A DNA stretch of 7,069 bases from Nitrospinota bacterium (GTDB taxonomy: Bacteria > UBA8248 > JACPRG01), in assembly GCA_030740135.1 (NCBI GenBank), contig JASLXW010000003.1:9361-16429 (forward strand), in the 5' to 3' direction. The notes below the pieces were generated by a model. The model was not told where the DNA came from. It ran no database searches and was given only the letters and a program-made list of their open reading frames with translations. The position numbers and the translations under genes were made by a program. How positions within the stretch are numbered: the first letter of the stretch is position 1; the number at the start of each line of letters is the position of its first letter. Positions 1 through 6,531 of this stretch are shown in pieces.

Positions 1-1
1 G

Positions 2-2263
2 CCCAAGGCCGCCGGGACGACCCTTTACGGGACGGACTTCACGCTGCCGGGCGCGCTGACAGGGAAGATCCTCCGCAGCCCCTACGCCCACGCGCGGATT
101 CTCGACATCGACACCGGGGCCGCCGCGGCCCTGCCCGGCGTCAAGGCGATCCTCACGGCCCGGGACGCGCCGCTGCTCCGGTACGGCTTCCGACAAGACG
201 CCGACCCCGGAAACGAGCGCTTCGCCGACAAGCTCCCGATGGCGCATGAAAAAGTCCGATTCGCGGGAGAGGAGGTGGCCGCCGTGGCGGCCGTCGGAGA
301 CGACGTAGCCGAGGAGGCCCTCGACCTGATTCGGGTCGAGTACGAAGAGCTGCCCGCCGTTCTCTCCCCCCGGCGGGCCATGGCGAAGGGCGCCCCCGAA
401 GTGCATGAAGGCGTCTCGGGGAACGTGGCCATCGAGCTGGCCATGAACTTCGGCGACGTGGACCGGGCGCTCGCCGAGGCGGACGCCGTAATCGAGGACG
501 AATTCGAGACCTCGCAAGTCGAGCACTGCTGTCTCGAGACCCAGGGTTGTCTCGCCCGATACGACCGGACCGGCCGTCTGACGGTCTGGACCTCGATCCA
601 GATGCCCTTTCTTTTGCGAAAGCACCTGGCCGAGTGCCTCGGCCTTCCGGAAGGCCGGGTCCGGATCATCCGAACGGCCCTCGGCGGCGGGTTTGGAAAG
701 CGCATGGAGATGCACGACTTTCATCCCATCTGCGCCCTGCTGGCCATGGAGACCGGGCGGCCCGTCCGCCTCATCCTCTCCCGGGCGGAAGACTTCGTGG
801 GGTCGAGGACGCGGCATCCGATGGGCATCCGGCTCCGGACCGGCGCCACGCGCGACGGCCGCATCCTGGGACAGGAGATGGAGATCGTCACCGACAACGG
901 CGCTTACATGAGCGCGGCCCCGGGCGTCACGTTCACGGCGGCCAACTACAACATCACCGCGTACAGCAAGGTCGAGCATTACCGGTTCGACGGCAGGATC
1001 GTCTACACCAACAAGAACTACGGCGGCTCCTACCGGGGGTACGGAAACCCCCAGGGGACCTTCGCCCGGGAGATCCACATGGACGTCCTCGCGGAGAAGC
1101 TCGGCCTGGACCCCGTGGCGATCCGGCTGAAGAACGTAACGGAGAGCGGAGACGTCTCGGCCTGCGGGTACCGGATCACAAGCTGCGGCATGCGGGAGTG
1201 CATCGAGAAGGCGGCGGGCGCCCTGGATTGGGCCGGGAAGAAGAAGGACCGCACGTTCGGCCGGGGGATCGGCATCGCCTGCGCCGTCCACTGCGGCGGC
1301 GGGGTCCGCGTCTACCGGAACACCGACCTCTGCGGCGTGATCGCGAAGATGGAGGACGACGGAACGGTTCAGGTCCTGACGGGCGCGACGGAGATCGGGA
1401 GCGGGCAGGACTCGGTGATCGCCGCCGTCGTGGCGGAGGAGGTCGGCCTCTCGCCCGAGGACGTCCAAGTGCACAGCGAAGACACCGACGTGGTCCCCTG
1501 GGACCTCGGCGCCCACGGGAGCCGGACAACCTTCATCGCCGGCAACGCCGCCCGCCGGGCGGCCATCGAGCTCAAAGACCAGCTCCTTCAGGAAGCGGCG
1601 GAAATCCTGGAGGCCGACGCTGCGGATCTGGCCGTGGGAGAGGGCGAGATATTCGTCCGAGGGTCGCCCCAAAGGCGCGTCGGGATTGCCGACATCGCCC
1701 GGTCCGGCCATTACCGGAAAAACGGCCGACTCTTCATGGGCCGGGGGGTCTACGACCCGCCCCACGAAACCGTCGACAAGGAGACCCACTCCGGGAACAT
1801 CTCGGCCGCCTACAGCTTCTGCGCCCAGGTCGCGGAGGTCGAGGTGGACCCGGACACCGGCCAGGTGAGCGTTCTCGGTCTCGCCGCCGCCCACGACGTG
1901 GGCTTCCCGATTTGCCCGCCGGGGGTGGAGGGACAAATCGAAGGGGGCGTGATGCAGGGCGTCGGCTACGCCCTGATGGAGGAAATGATCTTCGACTCCG
2001 CGTCGGGCCAGCTCGTGAACGGCGCCCTCGACGACTACAAACTGCCGACCACCCTGGACATGCCCCCGGTTCACGCCATCGTTGTCTCGTCCAACGATGA
2101 GGAGGGCCCCTTCGGCGCGAAGGGATTCGCCGAGACGACGGTCACACCGACGGCCGCCGCCATCGCCAACGCCGTGTATGACGCCGTGGGGGTCCGGATC
2201 CGGACGCTTCCCCTGACGCCGGAAAAGATTTTCACCGCCCTTCAGGCGTGGAACAAGGACTGA
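2..2263 (+). CDS. Xanthine dehydrogenase-family molybdopterin-binding large subunit (5' partial)
   Basis: Catalytic subunit of a molybdenum hydroxylase. The family (xanthine dehydrogenase, CO dehydrogenase CoxL, 4-hydroxybenzoyl-CoA reductase alpha) hydroxylates, or in some cases reduces, aromatic and N-heterocyclic substrates in the cytoplasm. The frame is open from base 2 and gives 753 codons. The first visible residues already match the family N-terminus (LRSPYAHARI), so only about 15-25 residues are missing. Visible motifs are GGGFGK at 683-700, the substrate-pocket loop SYRGYGNPQ at 1028-1054, GSGQD and GSRTTFIAGNAA in the second half, and GAKGFAE near the C-terminus, whose Glu codon at 2132-2134 aligns with the catalytic glutamate. 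All main cofactor-binding elements are therefore present. The [2Fe-2S] and FAD subunits that normally accompany it are not in the window and may lie upstream. The CGYRITSCGMRECIE segment and GSR motif recall 4-hydroxybenzoyl-CoA reductase relatives, but I cannot name the substrate. Confidence 0.95.
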   Translation, partial: PKAAGTTLYGTDFTLPGALTGKILRSPYAHARILDIDTGAAAALPGVKAILTARDAPLLRYGFRQDADPGNERFADKLPMAHEKVRFAGEEVAAVAAVGDDVAEEALDLIRVEYEELPAVLSPRRAMAKGAPEVHEGVSGNVAIELAMNFGDVDRALAEADAVIEDEFETSQVEHCCLETQGCLARYDRTGRLTVWTSIQMPFLLRKHLAECLGLPEGRVRIIRTALGGGFGKRMEMHDFHPICALLAMETGRPVRLILSRAEDFVGSRTRHPMGIRLRTGATRDGRILGQEMEIVTDNGAYMSAAPGVTFTAANYNITAYSKVEHYRFDGRIVYTNKNYGGSYRGYGNPQGTFAREIHMDVLAEKLGLDPVAIRLKNVTESGDVSACGYRITSCGMRECIEKAAGALDWAGKKKDRTFGRGIGIACAVHCGGGVRVYRNTDLCGVIAKMEDDGTVQVLTGATEIGSGQDSVIAAVVAEEVGLSPEDVQVHSEDTDVVPWDLGAHGSRTTFIAGNAARRAAIELKDQLLQEAAEILEADAADLAVGEGEIFVRGSPQRRVGIADIARSGHYRKNGRLFMGRGVYDPPHETVDKETHSGNISAAYSFCAQVAEVEVDPDTGQVSVLGLAAAHDVGFPICPPGVEGQIEGGVMQGVGYALMEEMIFDSASGQLVNGALDDYKLPTTLDMPPVHAIVVSSNDEEGPFGAKGFAETTVTPTAAAIANAVYDAVGVRIRTLPLTPEKIFTALQAWNKD

Positions 2264-2403
2264 AAAATGAAGGCCGCCGAATGTATGATGTGGACAGGCG
2301 GGGCGGTTTTCGCGGCGATTGAAGGCTGATCGCCCGGGAGGAAAGGGACGTGGCTGAGCTGTTCGCCGGAAGCGAAGCGGAGTTCAGAGGAGGGGGACTG
2401 CAA

Positions 2404-2423
2404 GATCATCGTTCAAGATGATC
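2404..2423. repeat. 7-bp inverted repeat at the head of the remnant
   Basis: GATCATC (2404-2410) and GATGATC (2417-2423) form a perfect 7-bp stem with a 6-base loop. The same place carries a short direct repeat, CAAGAT at 2401-2406 and 2414-2419. The structure covers the first in-frame ATG (2418) of the amidohydrolase-like fragment, and lies where recognisable similarity to that family begins. It could be a deletion scar or chance. Confidence 0.45.
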
Positions 2424-2588
2424 AACGCCGAGACCCAGCTCCTCTGCGCCTCGGACCGGCCCCACTGGGATTTCGATCCGCCCGGCGCGATCTTCGATCT
2501 CCCCTTCCTGAGCGATCGGGCCCGGCGGAACATCCTGGGCGAGACCGCCTTGAAGCTGTTCAATCTGGAAAGACCCAAGGGGAAATAA
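2418..2588 (+). pseudogene. C-terminal remnant of an amidohydrolase_2-family hydrolase
   Basis: The frame encodes 56 residues whose sequence matches the last ~55 residues of amidohydrolase_2-type TIM-barrel hydrolases. It has LLCASDRPHWDFD, aligning with the family's SDYPHxD strand that carries the active-site aspartate, then a PFLSDRARRNILGETALKLF helix pair equivalent to the usual ILGxNAxRLF ending, and a TAA stop. Codons end mostly in G/C as in true genes here. Family members are about 280-400 residues, so nearly the whole barrel is missing. The frame is closed upstream by TGA at 2355-2357, and no ribosome-binding site sits at a usable distance from ATG 2418 (a GAGGAGG lies about 24 bases away). 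I read it as a relic left by an internal deletion. A retained small protein or an assembly deletion are alternatives. The family assignment rests on the motif pattern alone. Confidence 0.6.
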
Positions 2589-2622
2589 GCCGCGGGCGCG
2601 GCGGGCGCGCAAACCGGAAGGC

Positions 2623-2628
2623 GGGAGG
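2623..2628 (+). promoter_or_regulatory. Ribosome binding site of the cyclase gene
   Basis: GGGAGG ends 9 bases before ATG 2638. It fixes that ATG as the start and shows the gene is translated independently of the remnant upstream. Confidence 0.7.
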
Positions 2629-2637
2629 ACAAACGAC

Positions 2638-3426
2638 ATGCCGAACTCATCGGAGGGGCGGCCGGGGATCCGCTGCATCGACCTCAGCGTTCCGCTCCAG
2701 AATTTCTCCTTCGATCGCGATCAGGTGCGCATCTCCCCCTGGACCCACCGCGAGGGCGCACGGCGGATCGCGCAGCGGATCGGCTTCGACCCGGACCTTC
2801 TGCCGGACGGCCAGGCCCTCGCGGCCGAGGAAGTGGAGATCAACACCCATTCGGGCACCCACCTCGACTCTCCCTACCACTTCTCGCCAACGTGCGAAGG
2901 GTCGCCCGCGCGCACGGCCGATGAGATCCCCCTCGAGTGGCTTTTCTCAGACGGCGTCGTCCTCGACATGACCCACAAGGGGGCCGGGGACCTCATCACG
3001 GTCCCGGACATGGAAGAAGCGGTCGAGAAGATCGGATACCGGATCAAGCCCTACGACATCGTCCTCATCCGAACGGACGCCACGAAGCGGTACGAGAAGC
3101 CGGATTTCCTGGTGAACCAGCCCGGCATGGGCCGAGAGAGCACGCTCTGGCTCCTGGACCAGGGGGTCAAGATCGCGGGGATCGACGCCTGGAGCTTCGA
3201 CCGGCCCTTGGTGGACATGGCGAAAGACCTCAAGGCCGGAAACCAGGCGGCCTATTGCCCGGCCCACTTCGTGGGAAAAGAGCGGGAATATTGCCACGTG
3301 GAGAAGCTGGCGAACCTGGACCTGATCCCCGAGCCGTTCGGGTTCAAGATTTCCGTCTTCCCCATCCGGATCACCCGAGGGAGCGCCGGCTGGGTGCGAG
3401 CGGTCGCGATCCTCGAAGGGGGGTGA
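2638..3426 (+). CDS. Cyclase-family metal-dependent hydrolase (kynurenine formamidase/isatin hydrolase-like)
   Basis: Complete 262-residue protein, a normal length for the cyclase family (PF04199). Members use a divalent metal to hydrolyse amide or ester bonds, for example N-formylkynurenine or the lactam ring of isatin. The signature HSGTHLDSPYH spans residues 71-81. H71, H75, D77 and H81 fit the family's HxGTHxDxPxH metal-binding and catalytic pattern. Other family-typical segments are IPLEWLFSDGVVLDM (about residues 97-111), the central GIDAWSFDRP and the C-terminal SAGWVRAVAI. No signal peptide or membrane segment is visible, so a cytoplasmic enzyme is likely. The start is supported by GGGAGG 9 bases upstream. 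Its place between two molybdoenzyme genes suggests it opens a ring or cleaves an amide produced by one of them; that role is inferred and the substrate is unknown. Confidence 0.92.
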   Translation: MPNSSEGRPGIRCIDLSVPLQNFSFDRDQVRISPWTHREGARRIAQRIGFDPDLLPDGQALAAEEVEINTHSGTHLDSPYHFSPTCEGSPARTADEIPLEWLFSDGVVLDMTHKGAGDLITVPDMEEAVEKIGYRIKPYDIVLIRTDATKRYEKPDFLVNQPGMGRESTLWLLDQGVKIAGIDAWSFDRPLVDMAKDLKAGNQAAYCPAHFVGKEREYCHVEKLANLDLIPEPFGFKISVFPIRITRGSAGWVRAVAILEGG

Positions 3427-3446
3427 CCTCCCCCGTTGGATGAGGA

Positions 3447-3470
3447 GGCGCACGGCCGTGCGCCCCTTTT
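3447..3470 (+). terminator. Possible weak intrinsic terminator or processing hairpin
   Basis: GGCGCAC (3447-3453) pairs perfectly with GTGCGCC (3458-3464) around a GGCC loop, followed by CC and four T (3467-3470). This resembles a rho-independent terminator, but the T-run is short and begins two bases after the stem. It may allow partial read-through from the cyclase gene into the molybdoenzyme gene starting at 3495, tuning the ratio of the two products. Confidence 0.4.
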
Positions 3471-3494
3471 GGCGCGGACAGGGGGAAAAGGATC

Positions 3495-5876
3495 ATGCCA
3501 AGGACCGAGATCCGAACCTACGACGCACAGAGCAAAACCCAGAGCGGGATCATCTGCGTGGTGGAAGACGGCCGCCTCGTCGAGGTCCGCCCCGATCCCG
3601 ACCATCCCAACGGACCGCACGATGTCGAGCTGGACCCCAAGAGCCGGGCCCTGCCGGAGCTCCTCTACCACCCGGACCGCCTGAAACACCCCGTTCGCCG
3701 GACGAAACCCAAGACCTCCCCCGATCCCGGCTGGGAGCGAATCACCTGGGACGAGGCACTGGACGCGATCGCCGCGAAGCTACTGGAGATCCGGGACGCC
3801 TCGGGGGCGGAGGCGGTCGATTTTCACCGGGCCTCGCCCGGCGGCGCCGCCTCCATCGACTACAACACCTGGTTCCACCGCCTCGCCTTCGCCTTCGGCA
3901 GCCCCAACATCTCCTCGGCCATGTACATCTGCAACTGGCACAAGGATTTCGCCTCCCGCTACACCTACGGGAGCGGCATCGCCGAACCGGACTTCGAGCG
4001 GACGGCCTGCATGGTCCTGTGGGGCCACAACCCGGAGAACACCTGGCGCGGGCATTACCGGAGCATCCTCCGGGCCCTTGACCGCGGGGCCAAGTTCATC
4101 GTGGTGGACCCCCGGCGCATCCCCCTCGCCGATAAGGCGGACCTCTGGCTTCCCGTCCGGCCCGGGACCGACGGCTGCCTGGCCCTGGGGATGCTGCAAG
4201 TCCTCCTGTCGGAAGGATTGTTCGACCCGGAGTTCGCCCGGATCTGGACGACGGGGCCGTTCGCCGTCCGCGAGGACACGGGACGCTTCCTGCGGGAGAG
4301 CGATCTCGACCCCGAGGGCGGCGAAGACCGGTTCATCGTCTGGGACGAAGAGCGAAGGACGCTCCGCGCGATCCATCCCTTGGAGGACCTCGAAGGGCTC
4401 TCCCTGGCGCCCGCCCTGTCCGCCGCCGGGACGGCGCCGCTGCCTACGGGGGAGACCGTCGCATACCGGACGGCCTGGGACCACCTGGTCGAGGCCGCCG
4501 GGCGGACGCCGCTTGACGAGGTGAGCCGGATCACGGGGGTTCCCGAGGACGACATCCGCCGGGCGGCGCACATGCTCGCCACCGTCAAGCCTTCCAGCTA
4601 TTACACGTACAACGGCGTCGAGCAGCACCCCAACGCCACGCAGACAAACCGGGCCATCTCTCTGCTGTTCAGCTTGACGGGACAAATCGACGCGCCCGGG
4701 GCCAACGTCGCCCAGCCGAGCGCGGGGGCGATGGGCGTCGCCGGCGTCCACCTGCTGCCGCCCGGCGGGCGGGAGAAGAACCTGGCCTGGGAGCGGTTTC
4801 CCCTCGGCCCGCCCGGGACGACGGCCCACCTTCCACCTTACGAGGCCTTCCGCGCCATCCTGACGGGGGAACCCTACCCCATCCGGGCCATCATGAGCTT
4901 CGGGGGCAACATCCTCCTTTCGACCTGCGACACCCTCGAAGGCCAGAAGGCGCTGGAGAAACTTGAATTCTTCGTCCTGTCCGAGCTGTTCGAGACGCCG
5001 GTCGCCCGGTTCGCGGACATCCTCCTTCCCGCGTCTACCTTCCTCGAATCCATCCACGTCAAGGCGGGCTTCCAGGGAACCGACGCCCCCACGTTCGTCC
5101 AGCTTCGCAAGCGGATCGTCCCGCCGCTCCATGAGTCGCGGCCGGACATGGAGATCATCTTCGAGCTGGCGAAGCGCCTGGGGCTGGGCGATCAGTTCTG
5201 GGACGGCGACATCCGGGCCGCCTACGACGCCCAGCTCGCGCCCACGGGGCTCAGCTTGAAGGACCTGGAAGAGAATCCGGGGGGGATACAGGTCAACGTT
5301 CCGGTCAAACACCATAAATACCGGGAAACCAATCCGGAGACCGGGCGTCCCCGGGGATTCAAGACCGCCACGGGCCGGGTGGAGGTCTACCTGGAATCCT
5401 TCCTCGAAAAAAACCAGCCGCCGACGCCGAAGTTCGAGCCTCCGCTTCCGGCCGGGGCGGACGAGCCGGAAAGCCACCCCCTCACGATGATCACGGCCAA
5501 GGTGTTGGAGTTCTGCCACGGCCAGCACCGGGCCATTCCCAGCCTCCGAAAGCTGCGGCCGGACCCCCAGGTCGACATCCATCCCCAAACCGCCGGCGCG
5601 CTGGACGTGTCCGACGGGGAATGGGTCCGCCTCAAGACCCCGCAGGGAAGCGTCCGCGTGCGGGCCCGCGTGACCGACGCCATCCGTCCCGACGTTGTAT
5701 CCACCCAGCACGGGTGGTGGCAGGAATGCAAAGAACTGGAGCTTCCGGGCTACGACGCCTTCTCGGAATCGGGCGCCAACCTCAACCGGATCATCGGGAG
5801 CAGCGTGGTGGACCCGGTAAGCGGCGCCACGCCCAACCGTTCGAGCCGCTGCCGAATCGAGCGGCTGGATGGGTGA
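3495..5876 (+). CDS. Molybdopterin oxidoreductase lacking the N-terminal [4Fe-4S] ligands
   Basis: Complete 793-residue catalytic subunit of the DMSO reductase superfamily, which binds two molybdopterin guanine dinucleotides and Mo or W. The N-terminal region keeps the family framework: VEDGRLVEV at 23-31, DPDHP at 34-38, and RALPELLYHPDRL followed by WERITWDEALD. The four cluster cysteines are replaced at the right spacing by D10, S13, S17 and D47. K49, in the usual C-x-K position, is kept. GSPN at 135-138 leads to C146, the likely metal ligand. The C-terminal dinucleotide-binding domain spans roughly residues 660-790 (PQVDIHP, STQHGWW, SGATPNRS). There is no twin-arginine signal, so the protein is probably cytoplasmic. 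The start at 3495 follows AGGGGGAA, and extending the frame upstream to the stop at 3441 adds no cluster motif. The closest style is formate dehydrogenase/acetylene hydratase-like. Pyrogallol transhydroxylase alpha is a known relative without this cluster. The reaction is unknown. Confidence 0.93.
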   Translation: MPRTEIRTYDAQSKTQSGIICVVEDGRLVEVRPDPDHPNGPHDVELDPKSRALPELLYHPDRLKHPVRRTKPKTSPDPGWERITWDEALDAIAAKLLEIRDASGAEAVDFHRASPGGAASIDYNTWFHRLAFAFGSPNISSAMYICNWHKDFASRYTYGSGIAEPDFERTACMVLWGHNPENTWRGHYRSILRALDRGAKFIVVDPRRIPLADKADLWLPVRPGTDGCLALGMLQVLLSEGLFDPEFARIWTTGPFAVREDTGRFLRESDLDPEGGEDRFIVWDEERRTLRAIHPLEDLEGLSLAPALSAAGTAPLPTGETVAYRTAWDHLVEAAGRTPLDEVSRITGVPEDDIRRAAHMLATVKPSSYYTYNGVEQHPNATQTNRAISLLFSLTGQIDAPGANVAQPSAGAMGVAGVHLLPPGGREKNLAWERFPLGPPGTTAHLPPYEAFRAILTGEPYPIRAIMSFGGNILLSTCDTLEGQKALEKLEFFVLSELFETPVARFADILLPASTFLESIHVKAGFQGTDAPTFVQLRKRIVPPLHESRPDMEIIFELAKRLGLGDQFWDGDIRAAYDAQLAPTGLSLKDLEENPGGIQVNVPVKHHKYRETNPETGRPRGFKTATGRVEVYLESFLEKNQPPTPKFEPPLPAGADEPESHPLTMITAKVLEFCHGQHRAIPSLRKLRPDPQVDIHPQTAGALDVSDGEWVRLKTPQGSVRVRARVTDAIRPDVVSTQHGWWQECKELELPGYDAFSESGANLNRIIGSSVVDPVSGATPNRSSRCRIERLDG

Positions 5877-5896
5877 CAGGCGGCCCCGCGGGCGGA

Positions 5897-5919
5897 TCGC
5901 CGGAAACCGGCGCCGGCGA
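5897..5919. repeat. Inverted repeat downstream of the molybdoenzyme gene
   Basis: TCGCCGG (5897-5903) and CCGGCGA (5913-5919) are perfect 7-bp arms with a 9-base loop. An overlapping alternative is GCCGG-AAA-CCGGC at 5899-5911. It lies 20 bases after the stop codon. There is no T-run, so it is better read as a possible transcript 3'-end stabiliser or rho-dependent site than an intrinsic terminator. Confidence 0.35.
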
Positions 5920-6135
5920 AGCGGATGAGACTGTGGGAGTGAAGAGAAGGATAAGGCGTCCTCTTCATTCGCCTGACGGCGCGAAGAAGCGTTCCCGATC
6001 GGCGCTCCGCACCGGAACGACCCGGCGCTCTCCGGCCCCCCTTTCCGGCCGAGAGGCTCCCGCGCCGCATAGCGCTTTGAATCGCCGGGGGGATTGTCCA
6101 GCCATCTTACATGACACCCATCCGGCCAAGCCCGC

Positions 6136-6160
6136 GAACGGGGGGGGGGGCCGGCCGTTC
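6136..6160. repeat. G11 homopolymer inside a small inverted repeat
   Basis: Eleven consecutive G bases run from 6140 to 6150, flanked by GAACGG (6136-6141) and CCGTTC (6155-6160), which are complementary. It lies about 390 bases upstream of the isochorismatase-family start, and about 190 bases upstream of the candidate promoter. Runs like this can slip during replication and are also common sites of sequencing error. Confidence 0.6.
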
Positions 6161-6338
6161 CGGGACTTCCAAAAGACCGGTGGAGGGCGCCGAAGACCCA
6201 TAATCCTGTCAACGAGAAACGGATCCAAAAGATTCCCGGTATTCCAGCAAAGCGGGGATCATGCCGGCCTCCATCCGCCCGAATGTTCCTTTTCGCCCAT
6301 CGCCCATGCCCGGGATTGGTCCTCAAAGGACAAGGGCC

Positions 6339-6368
6339 TTGACCCCACGCGAAATTCGGGCCTATGGT
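6339..6368 (+). promoter_or_regulatory. Candidate sigma70-type promoter
   Basis: TTGACC (6339-6344, five of six bases of the -35 consensus) and TATGGT (6363-6368, four of six of the -10 consensus) are separated by 18 bases. The -35 box overlaps an interrupted palindrome, CAAGG-G-CCTTG (6331-6341), which could be an operator. Initiation would fall near 6375, giving a leader of roughly 160 bases before ATG 6538. Confidence 0.45.
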
Positions 6369-6413
6369 AGATTCACTCCATCGAATCATGAGCGGCGCCA
6401 TGCAGGGTCGGGC

Positions 6414-6512
6414 GGTTTCGGAGCGCGACTTCGAGGTTGAAACCCGAAATCGCACCCGAAAATGGAAACAGGGTTCAAACGGCTTCCGCCTATGCCAAAG
6501 GGCTTCCCGAAA
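6414..6512 (+). repeat. Repeat-rich leader with CCCGAAA words and a hairpin
   Basis: CCCGAAA occurs at 6443-6449, 6455-6461 and 6506-6512. The first two sit inside ACCCGAAA repeats spaced 12 bases apart. GGTTTC (6414-6419) and GAAACC (6439-6444) form a perfect 6-bp inverted repeat. The near-complement TTCGGG is also in the promoter spacer (6355-6360). These could be operator half-sites or RNA structure in the leader. They match no riboswitch class that I can name. Confidence 0.35.
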
Positions 6513-6525
6513 GACAAAGTCTCTC

Positions 6526-6531
6526 AGGAGG
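6526..6531 (+). promoter_or_regulatory. Ribosome binding site of the isochorismatase-family gene
   Basis: AGGAGG ends 6 bases before ATG 6538. It is a full consensus site that fixes the start codon. Confidence 0.8.

Larger units (their letters stand above)
2264..2637. other. Intergenic stretch with decayed gene remnant
   Basis: This is a 374-base gap between two intact genes. Its 3' half holds the amidohydrolase-like remnant described separately. Its 5' half holds two very short open frames: 2267-2329 (20 codons) and a GTG frame at 2350-2421 (23 codons). The GTG has a strong ribosome-binding site, GGGAGG at 2336-2341, with 8 bases of spacing. Neither short product resembles anything I recognise. 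The well-placed ribosome-binding site before GTG 2350 may be the original start signal of the gene whose end survives at 2418-2588. No terminator with a T-run and no convincing promoter is seen. Confidence 0.6.

Noticed and set aside
547..2100. 517-codon open frame on the plus strand inside the Mo hydroxylase gene
   Set aside because: The product is dominated by R, G, P and D and lacks motifs. The overlapping frame has clear xanthine dehydrogenase-family motifs throughout.
2937..3453. Open frames of about 168 codons on both strands over the cyclase gene
   Set aside because: Both are compositional shadows. The cyclase frame has the complete HxGTHxDxPxH signature and a ribosome-binding site.
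5965..6228. 87-codon minus-strand open frame in the intergenic region
   Set aside because: No ribosome-binding site or recognisable motif was found, and its composition is like the other antisense shadows.
6168..6232. Two copies of TCCAAAAGA 56 bases apart (6168-6176 and 6224-6232)
   Set aside because: A 9-base match with no flanking similarity or symmetry is close to chance at this scale. I saw no sign of a mobile element or attachment site.
5939..6370. Plus-strand open frame running from a GTG near 5939 through the intergenic region
   Set aside because: The translation is low-complexity and basic with no recognisable motif. It spans the G11 run and the promoter and has no convincing coding signature.
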